Source: Polyangiaceae bacterium
Lineage (GTDB): Bacteria; Myxococcota_A; Polyangia; Polyangiales; Polyangiaceae
DNA length: 52,030 nt
Reading direction: 5' to 3'
NCBI GenBank assembly: GCA_020849655.1
Contig: JADLFU010000093.1
Location: 1-52,030, forward strand
Notes under the pieces: model-generated
Seen by the model: only the letters and a program-made list of their open reading frames with translations
What the model was told of the DNA's origin: nothing
The model's database searches: none
Made by a program: the position numbers and the translations under genes
Part shown: piece by piece, positions 25,040-35,248 of the stretch
Layout: the number at the start of each line of letters is the position of its first letter
How positions within the stretch are numbered: the first letter of the stretch is position 1

Positions 25040-26476
25040 ATGTCTCGTCCACAGCGGTGGGCTCTCTCCGTCGTCGCCCTGTCAGCGCTGCTCGCGTGCG
25101 GCGGCGACGCGCTCGCGCAGACGGTCACGCTCGCGACCGCGCAGGCGAACCCTTCAAGGAAGAACGGCTTCCGCTCGCAGGACCGCTACCCGCTCTGGAT
25201 CAGCAAGGCCGACTGCCTCGCCGACGACGCGTACACGTTCGTCGTCCGCGTGGAGAGCCTCGGCTCGACGCCGCTGTTCGTGTTCGCGTCGGCCGCCGGC
25301 CAGGACTGCAGCGATCCGACGACCCGCTCCGGCGCGAACGCCCGCTGCTGGAAGCTCGCCGAGATCACGCCCGTGACCGGCGCGACCTCGTACTCGATCA
25401 CGGTGCCGGTGCGCGACATCGTCGGCGGCTACGACACGCCGTCGACGTTCAACCCGGGCTCGACCGTGGACGTGTGCGAGCGCAGCGGCAGCGACGCGCC
25501 GCTCGGCGTGCTGCTGCACTTCTTGCCGGTGCAGGCCGCGGGCGGCGTGGTCGCGGGGACGGGGTTCCAGTACAACGACATCAAGTTCGACCTCGTGCCG
25601 CCGTCCGCGCCGAGCAGCGTGACCGCCGGCATCGGCGACGACGTGCTCGAGCTGTCGTGGTCCGCGTCGTCGAGCACCGACGTCTCCGGCTACCAGTTCT
25701 ACTGCGATCCCGCGCCCGGCGAGGCCGCCCCGTCGTCGACGACGACCGTCGGCGCGGCCGGCGCCGCCGGGGCCGCCACGTCGACGGCCGCCTCCAACTG
25801 CGCGGGCACGGCGGGCGCGACCGGCGCGGCGGGGAAGGCAGGCACCGCGGGCGCGAGCGGCGCCGCCGGGGCGGGTGGCAGCGGCGGCGCGAGCTTCCTC
25901 GCGGCGGGCGCCGGCGGCTTCTCGGGCGACGCAGGCGCCGCCGGAGACGCGGGCGCGGCCGGCACGAGCGCAGCGGGCGCCGCTGGCAGCGTGTCAGGTT
26001 CGAGTGGCTCGAGCGCCGCGGGCGCCGCGGGCAGCGTGTCAGGTTCGGGAGGTTCATCCGGGGCCGCGGCGGGCACGTCGGGGGCGAGCGGCGCGGCGGG
26101 CTGCGCGGTCACCGGCGCGACCTGCGGGCGCTCGACGCTCATCGTCGGCGGGACGTTCGGTCCGGCGGGCCACGAGTGCGGCCGCGCGACCGGCAACACC
26201 GCGACCGAGGGGCGCACCTCGTCGCTGCAGAACGGCGTGGAGTACGCGGTGGCCGTCGCCGCGATCGACAACGTCGGCAACGTCGGGCGCATCTCGGCGC
26301 CGAAATGCCTCGCGCCGGCGCGCATCCAGGATGTCTACGGCGTCTACGTGCGCTCGGGCGGGCAGGCCGGCGGGGGCTGGTGCCAGGCGTCCGCGCCGGG
26401 GCAGGGGTCCGCAGCGCTGTCGCTCGGCGCGCTCGTCGCGATGGCCGCGCTCCGCGCAGCGCGGAGGCGCCGATGA
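25040..26476 (+). CDS. Surface protein with interrupted FnIII domain and MYXO-CTERM-like tail
   Basis: 478 residues. The signal peptide ends near LLACGGDALAQ. An N-terminal beta domain follows (residues about 25-190). A fibronectin-III domain begins with PPSAPSSVTAG...LELSWSASSSTDVSGYQFYC. After the first few strands the fold is broken by about 120 residues of Gly/Ala/Ser-rich sequence (GAAGAAGAA type). It then resumes with Cys-rich sequence and the final strands (EYAVAVAAIDNVGNVG). The C-terminus has GGGWCQ, a hydrophobic stretch and RRRR, a MYXO-CTERM variant. It overlaps the beta-barrel gene by ATGA, which suggests that the two products work together at the outer membrane. Confidence 0.8.
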   Translation: MSRPQRWALSVVALSALLACGGDALAQTVTLATAQANPSRKNGFRSQDRYPLWISKADCLADDAYTFVVRVESLGSTPLFVFASAAGQDCSDPTTRSGANARCWKLAEITPVTGATSYSITVPVRDIVGGYDTPSTFNPGSTVDVCERSGSDAPLGVLLHFLPVQAAGGVVAGTGFQYNDIKFDLVPPSAPSSVTAGIGDDVLELSWSASSSTDVSGYQFYCDPAPGEAAPSSTTTVGAAGAAGAATSTAASNCAGTAGATGAAGKAGTAGASGAAGAGGSGGASFLAAGAGGFSGDAGAAGDAGAAGTSAAGAAGSVSGSSGSSAAGAAGSVSGSGGSSGAAAGTSGASGAAGCAVTGATCGRSTLIVGGTFGPAGHECGRATGNTATEGRTSSLQNGVEYAVAVAAIDNVGNVGRISAPKCLAPARIQDVYGVYVRSGGQAGGGWCQASAPGQGSAALSLGALVAMAALRAARRRR

Positions 26477-27249
26477 GCGCGCGCGTGATCGCCGCGGCCG
26501 CCGCGCTCGCCGCGCTCGGCGTGACGCTCGACGCGCGCGCCGACGGCATGACCCCCGACTGGCGCCGCGCCGATCGCAGGCTGCGAGAGAGCCCGCAGTC
26601 GTTCGCCTTCGAGGCGCGCATCGGCCCGTACCGCCCGCAGATCGACGAGGAATTCTCCGGCGGCGCCCGCCCCTACGAGCAGACGTTCGGCGACGGGCGC
26701 GGCCTGTACTTCGGCTTCGAGCTCGACTGGCAGGCGCTGCGCATCCCGCACCTGGGCACGCTCGGGCCGGGCGTGTCGTGGGGCTACTCGCGCCGCAGCG
26801 CCGTCGCGAAGGTCGCCGAGGGGCCGCTCGCGGGCCAGGACTCCGCGCAGTCGACGTACCTCACCATCATGCCGATGTACGCGTCGGCGGTGCTGCGCGT
26901 CGACATGCTCTCGCGCGATCTGGGCGTCCCGCTCGTGCCGTACGGCAAGCTCGGGCTCGGGCTCGGCCTGTGGCGCGCGTCGACCGACAACGGCCTCTCG
27001 ACCGCCCCCGACGGCACGGTGGGCAAGGGGCGCACGTGGGGCACGCACATGGCGCTCGGCGGGATGTTCCTGCTCGACTTCCTCGATCCCAGCGCCGCGC
27101 TCGGGTTCGACGAGGAGCTCGGCGTCAACAATTCTTACCTCTTCGCCGAGTGGCAGTGGCTGAACCTCGACGGCCAGGTGGTCGAGAAGGGCCCGCAGAT
27201 GCACGTGGGCGCGACCGGCTGGATCGCCGGCCTCGCCCTCGAGTTCTAG
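26473..27249 (+). CDS. Outer-membrane beta-barrel protein
   Basis: 258 residues with a signal peptide (cleavage near DARA). The mature chain alternates short beta segments rich in aromatic residues and Gly (GLYFGFELDW, LGPGVSWGYSRRSA, YGKLGLGLGLWRA, HMALGGMFLLDFLD, SYLFAEWQWLNLDG) and ends in Phe (GLALEF), typical for barrels recognised by BamA. It resembles myxobacterial barrels of the MXAN_2562 type, but I cannot confirm the family. Coupled by ATGA to the FnIII surface protein, for which it may be an outer-membrane partner. It converges with mscS three bases later. Confidence 0.75.
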   Translation: MSARVIAAAAALAALGVTLDARADGMTPDWRRADRRLRESPQSFAFEARIGPYRPQIDEEFSGGARPYEQTFGDGRGLYFGFELDWQALRIPHLGTLGPGVSWGYSRRSAVAKVAEGPLAGQDSAQSTYLTIMPMYASAVLRVDMLSRDLGVPLVPYGKLGLGLGLWRASTDNGLSTAPDGTVGKGRTWGTHMALGGMFLLDFLDPSAALGFDEELGVNNSYLFAEWQWLNLDGQVVEKGPQMHVGATGWIAGLALEF

Positions 27250-27252
27250 CGT

Positions 27253-28062
27253 TCAGCGGCCGACGTGGTGGTGCGTCTCCGGGATGGCGAAGCCCGCGGC
27301 GCCCAGCTCCTGCCGGATGGCCTCGTTCGTGTCGAAGTACACCTGCCAGTAATTGTCGTTGTGCGTGTACGGGCGCACCGCGAGCACCGGCCCGGCGAGC
27401 GTGAAGTCGAGCAACACGACGTCCGGCGCCGGCTCCGCCAGCACGTTCGGGATGGTCGCGAGCTTCGCCTTCAGGAGCGAGATCGCCTGCTTGTGATCGG
27501 CGCCGTGCGCGAGCTGCGCCGTCCGCTCGACGCGGCGGTACGGGTTCGCGGTGAAGTTGTGGATGGTCTCGGCGAAGACCTTCGAGTTGCCGACGCCGGT
27601 GCGCACGTTGTCGGGCGTGTCGATCGTGGTGACGAAGAGGCCGACCTCGCGCACGGTGCCGGTGACGCCGCCCGCCGTGACGAAGTCGCCCTTCTTGAAC
27701 GGCTTCAGCACGATGAGGAACGCGCCCGCCGCGAAGTTCGCGAGCAGCCCGGACCACGCGGTGCCGATCGCGAGGCCGGCGCCGGCCAGCAGGCCCGCGA
27801 ACGTCGTCGTCTCGACCCCGAGGAACCCGAGCAGCGCCGCGACCAGCGCGATGTTCAGCAGCACGCCGACCGTGTTGTCGGCGTAGGTGATCAGCGTGCC
27901 GTCGACCTGGCGGGCGCGGAGCGACGAGTCCATCGCCCGCTTGACCCAGCCGATGATGAATCGGCCGACGATCCACAGCAGAATGACCGCGGCGAGCTTC
28001 GTGCCGAGGTTGATGCCCTTCTGGTACAAGAGCGGGAGGAGCTGATCGAGGTTGAGGTGCAT
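27253..28062 (-). CDS. mscS: Small-conductance mechanosensitive channel, MscS family
   Basis: 269 residues, close to E. coli MscS (286). Three membrane segments come first. TM3 is Gly/Ala-rich (GVETTTFAGLLAGAGLAIGTAWSG region) and is followed by the beta-domain blocks KPFKKGDFVTAGGVTGTV, TTIDTPDNVRTGVGNSKV and a C-terminal alpha/beta part. The channel opens on membrane tension to release solutes during hypo-osmotic shock. The ATG at 28062 is chosen over an in-frame GTG at 28080. The gene is 57 bases downstream of the Pro/Gln-rich lipoprotein on the same strand. Confidence 0.92.
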   Translation of the reverse strand: MHLNLDQLLPLLYQKGINLGTKLAAVILLWIVGRFIIGWVKRAMDSSLRARQVDGTLITYADNTVGVLLNIALVAALLGFLGVETTTFAGLLAGAGLAIGTAWSGLLANFAAGAFLIVLKPFKKGDFVTAGGVTGTVREVGLFVTTIDTPDNVRTGVGNSKVFAETIHNFTANPYRRVERTAQLAHGADHKQAISLLKAKLATIPNVLAEPAPDVVLLDFTLAGPVLAVRPYTHNDNYWQVYFDTNEAIRQELGAAGFAIPETHHHVGR

Positions 28063-28119
28063 GGCCCGCCACCCTCGCACTGGCGGGCGCAGAGATCCGT
28101 CAGGATTCTGGGGATGGCG

Positions 28120-28464
28120 TCACTTCGCGGGCGGCGCCCCCGGGAACGGGAACCCCGACGGGATCGGGAACCCGGGCGGCATCGCCGAGGGCATCACCGT
28201 GGGGAACCCCGCGGGGAACGGGAACGGCGACGCCGCGGTCGGCTGCGGCTGCGCGGTCGGCTGCGGCTGCGGCTGGTAGGGTTGCGGCTGCGGCTGCGGC
28301 TGGCCCTGGTACGGCTGAGGCTGCTGCTGGTAGCCGGGCTGCTGCTGGTAGTACCCGGGCTGCTGCTGGTACTGCTGGGGCTGCTGCTGCTGCGGCGAGT
28401 CGCGGTAGCACGCGGCGACGGCGACGAGGCAGAACGAGGCGACGGCGATCAGGCTCTTTTTCAT
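28120..28464 (-). CDS. Pro/Gln-rich lipoprotein
   Basis: 114 residues. A lipobox (VAVAAC) is followed directly by a mature chain made of Gln, Pro and Tyr (QQPGYYQQQPGYQQQPQPY) and a C-terminal Pro/Phe stretch (FPFPAGFP, GFPFPGAPP). The Gln/Pro/Tyr units repeat with a period of 6-7 residues. The only Cys is the lipidated one. Such chains probably stay disordered and may span the periplasm or bind peptidoglycan. A TAACCT element lies 12 bases before the ATG. It is divergent from the MNIO gene; the 127-base gap shows no other gene. Confidence 0.75.
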   Translation of the reverse strand: MKKSLIAVASFCLVAVAACYRDSPQQQQPQQYQQQPGYYQQQPGYQQQPQPYQGQPQPQPQPYQPQPQPTAQPQPTAASPFPFPAGFPTVMPSAMPPGFPIPSGFPFPGAPPAK

Positions 28465-28591
28465 GCGAACTCTCGGAGGTTAGCGTCTTTGACGGCGGCG
28501 CCGCGAGTTCGATGCCACGCGCGCGGCCGTTTGTCGACGGCGGCTTGATCTGGGCCAGGGCGGGCGCGCGGCGCTCGTGCGAGGGTGGCGC

Positions 28592-29422
28592 ATGCCTCAG
28601 CGTGTCCCGGACCTCGGCGTCGGCGTCGGCCTGCGCGTGCCGCACTACCGACGCGTGGTCGACGAGCGCCCGAAGGTCGACTGGTTCGAGTGCATCAGCG
28701 AGAACTTCATGGTCGACGGCGGCAAGCCGCTCCACTTCCTCGACGCCGTCCGCGAGACGTACCCCGTCATCCTGCACGGCGTGTCGATGAACCTCGGCGG
28801 CGCCGATCCGCTCGATCCCGCGCACCTCGCGAAGCTGAAGGCCCTCGTGCGCCGGGTCGAGCCGGCGTGGGCGAGCGACCACCTCTGCTGGAGCGCCGGC
28901 GGCGGCCACCACCTGCACGATCTGCTGCCGCTGCCGATGACCCTCGAGGTCGCGCGGCACGTCGCCCGGCGGGTGCGCCAGGTAGAGGACACGCTCGAGG
29001 TGCCGTTCGCGATCGAGAACGTGTCGTCCTACATGACGTTCCACGACGACGAGCTCTCCGAGTGGGAGTTCGTCAGCGAGGTCGTCGAGGCGGCCGACTG
29101 CGGCCTCTTGCTCGACGTGAACAACGTGTTCGTCTCCGCGTTCAACCACGGGTTCGACGCGCGCGCGTACCTCGACGGCGTGCCGCACGAGCGGGTGTTC
29201 CAGATGCACCTGGCGGGGCACACCGACGCGGGCACGCACCTGCTCGACACGCACGACCACCCGGTGCGCGACGAGGTCTGGGAGCTCTACCGCCACGCGT
29301 GCCGCCGCGTGGGCAGGCGCGCGACGTCGATCGAGCGCGACGATCACATCCCCGAGCTCGAGGAGCTGCTCGCCGAGGCTGAGATCGTCCGCCGGCTGCG
29401 CGACGAGGAGGCGCCGCGATGA
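28592..29422 (+). CDS. Multinuclear non-heme iron oxidase (MNIO, DUF692; BufB/HvfB/TglH/MbnB family)
   Basis: 276 residues (family usually 270-300). The metal-site blocks of the DUF692 TIM barrel are complete: GLRVPHY (13-19), LHGVSMNLG (His62), SDHLCW (His97), ENVSSYM (142-148), DVNNVFVSAFNHG (175-187), HLAGH (206-210), DTHDHPV (219-225) and ERDDHIP (248-254). Known members oxidise Cys or Asp side chains in small ribosomal peptides (methanobactin, 3-thiaglutamate, bufferin and Hvf copper-binding peptides). The start is the ATG at 28592 with GAGGG upstream. It is coupled by ATGA to a DUF2063 gene, the standard partner, so a bufferin/Hvf-like role is likely; no precursor gene is seen beside it. 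Confidence 0.92.
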   Translation: MPQRVPDLGVGVGLRVPHYRRVVDERPKVDWFECISENFMVDGGKPLHFLDAVRETYPVILHGVSMNLGGADPLDPAHLAKLKALVRRVEPAWASDHLCWSAGGGHHLHDLLPLPMTLEVARHVARRVRQVEDTLEVPFAIENVSSYMTFHDDELSEWEFVSEVVEAADCGLLLDVNNVFVSAFNHGFDARAYLDGVPHERVFQMHLAGHTDAGTHLLDTHDHPVRDEVWELYRHACRRVGRRATSIERDDHIPELEELLAEAEIVRRLRDEEAPR

Positions 29423-30216
29423 AGCGCCTCGCGGAGCTGCAGCGGGAGCTGTCGGCGGCGCTGCGCTCGCCGAGGCCAATCTGGCAAGACGACGGCACGC
29501 GGGCGCTCGCAGACCGCGTCGTGCGTGGGCAGCCGCGCCTGTCGGCAGCGCGGCAGCTCGAGCTGTACCGCGAGCAGTTCTTCTTCCGCCACCTCGACGC
29601 CGTCGCCGAGGACTTCCCTGCGCTGGTCGAGGCGCTCGGGTGGGACGCGTTCGAGGAGGTGACGACGGCGTACCTCGCCGCGCACCCGCCGACGTCGTTC
29701 AGCCTGCGCGATCTCGCCGCGCGGCTGCCCGATTTTCTGGAGGGGCGCGCCGCGCCCGCAGCGGTCGACCTCGCTCGGCTCGAGTGGGCGCTCGTCGAGG
29801 CGTTCGACGCCGCCGACGCGCCGCCGATCGACGCCGCGAAGGTGACCGCCGCGGGCGACGCGCTCGACCGCGCGACGATCACGCTCGACGCGAGCCTCAC
29901 CTTGCTGGCGCTCGGCGCGCCGGTGCACGAGGTGCGCGAGCGGCTCGCGGGGGGCGAGGCGACCGCGCTGCCCGAGGCGCGCCCGACGTGGCTCGTCGTG
30001 TACAGGCGCGAGCTCGACCTCGACTGGCGCGAGGTGCCCCCGCTCGCGCACGCGGCGCTCTCGGCGCTCTCGCGCGGGTTGCCGCTCTCCGACGCGCTCG
30101 ACGAGGTCGCGGCGCGGTGCGCGCCCGACGAGCTCGGGACGCTCGAGGCGGAGATCGGCGGGTGGTTCCGCCAGTGGGTCGCCGACGGGTGGATCCGCGA
30201 CGTGACGCTGCCGTGA
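29419..30216 (+). CDS. DUF2063 partner protein of the MNIO enzyme (BufC/HvfC type)
   Basis: 265 residues. The N-terminal half has the DUF2063 pattern: LQRELSAALR, ARQLELYREQFFFRHLDAVAEDFPALVEALG and FEEVTTAYLAAHPPTSFSLRDLAARLPDFL. The C-terminal half is a second helical/beta domain ending in WFRQWVADGWI. In known systems this protein binds the leader of the precursor peptide and presents it to the MNIO enzyme. Its start overlaps the MNIO stop, so the two are made together. Older annotations call it a putative DNA-binding protein, for which nothing here argues. It converges with the epimerase gene 12 bases on. Confidence 0.88.
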   Translation: MKRLAELQRELSAALRSPRPIWQDDGTRALADRVVRGQPRLSAARQLELYREQFFFRHLDAVAEDFPALVEALGWDAFEEVTTAYLAAHPPTSFSLRDLAARLPDFLEGRAAPAAVDLARLEWALVEAFDAADAPPIDAAKVTAAGDALDRATITLDASLTLLALGAPVHEVRERLAGGEATALPEARPTWLVVYRRELDLDWREVPPLAHAALSALSRGLPLSDALDEVAARCAPDELGTLEAEIGGWFRQWVADGWIRDVTLP

Positions 30217-30228
30217 GGACGCGAGCGT

Positions 30229-31194
30229 TCAGCCCGCGGACGCGCAGTACAGCTCGAACACCTCGCGGGTCGAGAGTCGCGGCGTGTAGCCGAACACCGT
30301 CTTCAGCCGCTGGTTGTCGAGCACCGGCCTGTACTTCAAGAACCTCACCTGCTCGGGGCCCCACGGCGCCACCCCGAGCGCCTTCGCGGCCCGGAGCGCG
30401 AGCTCCATCGCGTGGCTGGGCACGCCGACGAAGGGCTTGCGCAGGCGCGCGGCGATCTCCCGGAGCGTCATCACGCCGTCGCCGGCGAGGTTGAAGATGC
30501 CCACCTCCTCGCCGAGGGCGCCGCGCGAGAGGCAGGCGACGACGTCCTCGTCCCAGACGAGCGTGAACGGGCTCGCGGCGTCCGAGAGGCCGAGCACGGC
30601 GGGGCCCTCGAAGATCGCCGTGATCTGGTTCCTCACGCCCGCGCCCAGCACCGTGCCGGGCCGAAACACGAGCTGCTGGAGCTCGGGGTGCGCCACGCGG
30701 TGGTCCGCCAGCAGCTCCTCGACGAGGCGCTTGTGCCGGGCGTAAGGGAACTCGTCGTTGCCGCGCAGGCGATCGTCCTCGCGGAGCAGCGACGGGTTGT
30801 CGGCGTGGTAGCCGTACGCAGCGCCGCTGGAGGCGTGGACGAGCTTGCGCGCGCCCGTCGACAGGCACGCGTCGAGCACGTTGCGCGTGCCGTCGACGTC
30901 GATCTCGTACTCCTCCTTCGCGCGCGCCCCGCCCTTCGGGCTGACGACCGCGGCGAGGTGCACGACGACCTCGATCCCGTGCTCCTTCATCAGCTGCGTC
31001 AGCCCCGCGGCGTCCCGCACGTCGACGCGCGCATGCACGACCCCGGCGACCGGCGACGCGGGCGCTCGCACGTCGGCGGCGACCAGCGCCTCGAGCCTCC
31101 CGGTGCGCGCGAGCGCGGTGACGAGCTTGTGACCGATGTAGCCGCCCGCGCCCGTCACGAGCGCGCGCGTCGGCGCGGAGGGCGGCTCGCTCAC
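30229..31194 (-). CDS. NAD-dependent epimerase/dehydratase (extended SDR)
   Basis: 321 residues from a GTG that overlaps the stop of the ThDP-enzyme gene (GTGA). The nucleotide-binding motif is TGAGGYIG near residue 15. DVRDAAGL and HLAAVVSP follow, then the catalytic region HASSGAAYGYHADNP and the Tyr-x3-Lys YARHK. Extended SDRs of this kind epimerise or reduce nucleotide sugars and related compounds. Coupling to a ThDP-dependent enzyme suggests that both act on one carbonyl metabolite, but the substrate is unknown. Confidence 0.85.
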   Translation of the reverse strand: MSEPPSAPTRALVTGAGGYIGHKLVTALARTGRLEALVAADVRAPASPVAGVVHARVDVRDAAGLTQLMKEHGIEVVVHLAAVVSPKGGARAKEEYEIDVDGTRNVLDACLSTGARKLVHASSGAAYGYHADNPSLLREDDRLRGNDEFPYARHKRLVEELLADHRVAHPELQQLVFRPGTVLGAGVRNQITAIFEGPAVLGLSDAASPFTLVWDEDVVACLSRGALGEEVGIFNLAGDGVMTLREIAARLRKPFVGVPSHAMELALRAAKALGVAPWGPEQVRFLKYRPVLDNQRLKTVFGYTPRLSTREVFELYCASAG

Positions 31195-32990
31195 CCGGCG
31201 GGCTCCGCGTGCATGTCCTTGAACGTCTTCAGCGCCGGCGCCCACATGTGCCTCACGGGGTCGACGTCGACGTGGATGACCGCCGGCTTGCCCGAGCGGA
31301 GGCTGCGCTGGATCGCGCCCTCGAGACCGAGCGGATCGGCGACCCGCTCCCCGTGGGCGCCCATCGAGCGCGCGAGCACGTCGAACTGTGTCTCCGAGAG
31401 ATCGGCGTTGATCGTCTCCTCTGGCGGCAGCGACCGCTTCACGATCGTCCTCAGCGGGTCGAGCGCGAAGCTCTGGTTGATCTTCACCATGCCCCACTGC
31501 CTGTCACACAGCACGAGGTAGATCACCTGGAGCCCGTTGCGCACCGCGGTCTCGATCTCCTGCTGGTGAAACCCCATCGCGCCGTCGCCGATCACACAGA
31601 ACACCTGACGGTTGGGGTACGCCACCTTGGCGCCGAGCGCCTGGCTGACGCCGGCGCCGAGCATGCCCATCTTGGGGGTCCCGAGCACGGAGTCGGGGAC
31701 GCGCACCTCGTGGAAGAAGTTCGCCCAGATCGCGGTGTTGCCGCCGTCCATCACCGCGATGGCGTCGTCCGCGAAGACGCGCCTGCAGACGGCGGGGACG
31801 TGCGCCGAGCCCATCGGCAGGGACAGATCCGAGAGGTGCTCGTCGAGCCTCGCGCGGTCGCGTCGCCGGTCGGCGGAGAGCCTCGCGATGAACTCGTCAC
31901 GCGTCGGCTCGCGGACGGGGGCGGGGCCCAGCTCCTCGAGCAACCCCTGGAGGAAGAGCCTCACGTCGGCCTGCACCAGGAGGTCCGCGGCGCGCGTGCG
32001 CCCGAGGCAGTCCGCGTCGAGGTCGACCTGGATCGTCCGCTGCTCGCCCGGGCGCCCCCAGTACGGGGGCTTGCCCCACCAGTCGGTCTCGCCGACGCGG
32101 CTGCCGAGGATGAGGACGAGGTCCGCCTCCGTGCGCGCGCGGTTGACCACCTCGACGTGCTGCATCGGCACGGCGACGTCGAGCCGCTCGTCGAGCACGG
32201 CGCGCGCGCCCCAGCTGGTCGTGACGGGGACGCGCTGGCTGCGCGCGAGCGCGGCGAGCTCCGCCGTCGCCTGCGCGTGCGTGACGCCGCTGCCGGCGTG
32301 GATCACCGGTCGCTTCGCCGCGCGGAGGAGCGCCGCCGCCGCGCGGACGGCCCCCCGATCGGGCGAGAGGCCCGTCGTCACGCGGTACGCGCTCGGCTGA
32401 CGGTACCAGCCCTCGTGTGGGTCGAGATCGGCGTTCATCACGCTCTCGGGCACGTCGAGGTGCACGACGCCCGGCCGCCCCGTGAAGCACGCGCGCAGCG
32501 CCTGGCGCGCCAGCTCGGGCAGGCGCTCGACGCTCGGCACGGCGACGCTCAGCTTGGCCATCGGGCGGATGACGTCGACCTGCCGAAAGTACTGGTACGC
32601 GCCGCCGCGGTCGGGATCAGTGATGCCAGTGCGCCGGCAGCTCGTGATGAGCAGCACGCGGTTGCCCTCGGCGTTCTCGACCGCGACGCCGGGCAGGATG
32701 TTGGCGACGCCCGGCCCGTTGCTCGCCATGCACACCCCGAGCCGCCCGGTGAGGCGCGCGTAGGCGCCCGCCATGTGCGCGGCGCACGTCTCGTGGCGAG
32801 GCGACCACAGGCGCATCCCGTGGCGTGACAGCGACTCATAGAACCCGAAATAGGTGCCGTCGATGATGCCAAATACGTCGGTCACTCCCTCGAGCTCGAG
32901 CATGCGGCCGAGGATGGCGCCGCCCTTCACGCGGTCGGGGTGGAGCGCGCGGTGGGCGAGCGTCAGCCCGAGATCTTTGATGACAGTCAT
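31191..32990 (-). CDS. ThDP-dependent enzyme of the acetolactate synthase-like family
   Basis: 599 residues with the three-domain layout: an N-terminal Pyr domain with the catalytic Glu in [17 protein letters not shown], a central domain ([15 protein letters not shown]) and a C-terminal PP domain with [16 protein letters not shown]. The metal-binding motif normally ends in Asn-Asn; here it ends in Cys-Asp (VLCDRQWG), so the second Mg ligand would be Asp. The ATG at 32990 has GGAGG six bases upstream. No acetolactate synthase regulatory subunit or isoleucine/valine genes are nearby, so a catabolic carboligase or decarboxylase is as likely as biosynthesis. Translationally coupled to the epimerase downstream. 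Confidence 0.82.
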   Translation of the reverse strand: MTVIKDLGLTLAHRALHPDRVKGGAILGRMLELEGVTDVFGIIDGTYFGFYESLSRHGMRLWSPRHETCAAHMAGAYARLTGRLGVCMASNGPGVANILPGVAVENAEGNRVLLITSCRRTGITDPDRGGAYQYFRQVDVIRPMAKLSVAVPSVERLPELARQALRACFTGRPGVVHLDVPESVMNADLDPHEGWYRQPSAYRVTTGLSPDRGAVRAAAALLRAAKRPVIHAGSGVTHAQATAELAALARSQRVPVTTSWGARAVLDERLDVAVPMQHVEVVNRARTEADLVLILGSRVGETDWWGKPPYWGRPGEQRTIQVDLDADCLGRTRAADLLVQADVRLFLQGLLEELGPAPVREPTRDEFIARLSADRRRDRARLDEHLSDLSLPMGSAHVPAVCRRVFADDAIAVMDGGNTAIWANFFHEVRVPDSVLGTPKMGMLGAGVSQALGAKVAYPNRQVFCVIGDGAMGFHQQEIETAVRNGLQVIYLVLCDRQWGMVKINQSFALDPLRTIVKRSLPPEETINADLSETQFDVLARSMGAHGERVADPLGLEGAIQRSLRSGKPAVIHVDVDPVRHMWAPALKTFKDMHAEPAG

Positions 32991-33171
32991 GTGGAGCCTC
33001 CGGGCGGGCGAGCGCGCCCGACGAGGGCCCGATGCTGTCAGTTTTGTGTCGACGAGCCCACCGCTCCCTGCCGCCGGATGACTTTCGTCAGTCGAGCGCG
33101 CGGCCTCCCAGGGCGAGACCGCCCGCCGCGCACGGCGCCCACGGCGCCCCCGCGCCCGGCCGCGCGCGCCT

Positions 33172-33200
33172 TTGACACCGCCCGGATTCGTTGGAAGAAG
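33172..33200 (+). promoter_or_regulatory. Possible promoter for the rpe operon
   Basis: An exact TTGACA (33172-33177) lies 35 bases before the GTG at 33213. Seventeen bases further the expected -10 is AAGAAG, a poor match, so only the -35 supports the call. The surrounding gap (32991-33212) holds no other gene. Confidence 0.25.
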
Positions 33201-33212
33201 GCGGGCCCCGCC

Positions 33213-33865
33213 GTGCCCCCCCCGATCAAGATCGCGCCTTCCATCCTGTCCGCCGACTTCGGCAAGCTCGCGGACGACGTCCGCGCCGTCGAGCGCGCGG
33301 GCGCCGACTGGATCCACGTCGACGTGATGGACGGGCGCTTCGTCCCGAACCTCACGCTCGGCCCCGTCGTCGTGCGCGCGGTGCGCCAGGCGACGACGCT
33401 CCCGGTCGACGTGCACCTGATGATCGTCGAGCCGGAGCGCTACGTCGCGGCCTTCGCCGACGCGGGCGCCGACATCATCTCCGTGCACGCGGAGGCGTGC
33501 CCGCACCTGCAGCGCGTCGTCGCGCAGATCCGCGAGCTCGGCAAGAAGGCGGGCGTCGTCCTCAACCCTCACACGAGCGAGGAGGCCGTGCGCTACGTCC
33601 TCGGCGACGTCGACCTCGTGCTGGTGATGAGCGTCAACCCGGGCTTCGGCGGGCAGGCCTTCCTCCCGCAGGTGCTGCCGAAGGTGCGCGCCCTCCGCGC
33701 GATGATCGACGCCTGCGGCCGCGACGTCGCGCTCGAGGTCGACGGCGGCGTGACACCCGAGACGATGCCGGCGCTCGTCGAGGCGGGGGCGCGCGTGTTC
33801 GTCGCGGGCTCCGCGGTGTTCGGCAAGCCCGATCTCGCCGCGGCCATCGGCGCGCTGCGGGCCGC

Positions 33866-33872
<7 letters not shown>
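33213..33872 (+). CDS. rpe: Ribulose-phosphate 3-epimerase
   Basis: 219 residues from a GTG, full length for the family. TIM-barrel blocks: [71 protein letters not shown] and [12 protein letters not shown]. The metal ligands (His and Asp in HVDVMDG, His in VHLM, Asp in EVDGG) are present. It interconverts ribulose-5-phosphate and xylulose-5-phosphate in the pentose phosphate pathway, in the cytoplasm. It overlaps the next gene by seven bases and leads a four-gene operon. Confidence 0.95.

Positions 33873-35244
<1,372 letters not shown>

Positions 35245-35248
<4 letters not shown>

Noticed and set aside
23867-26476. Long upstream extension of the FnIII surface protein frame
   Set aside because: The extension runs antisense through the pseudokinase gene and is Arg/Ala-rich. 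The signal peptide begins at the ATG at 25040.
28512-28790. Short plus-strand frame with several Cys just before the MNIO gene, considered as a precursor peptide
   Set aside because: Most of it, including the Cys cluster, overlaps the MNIO coding start in another frame. It has no signal, no ribosome site and no resemblance to known precursors beyond Cys content.
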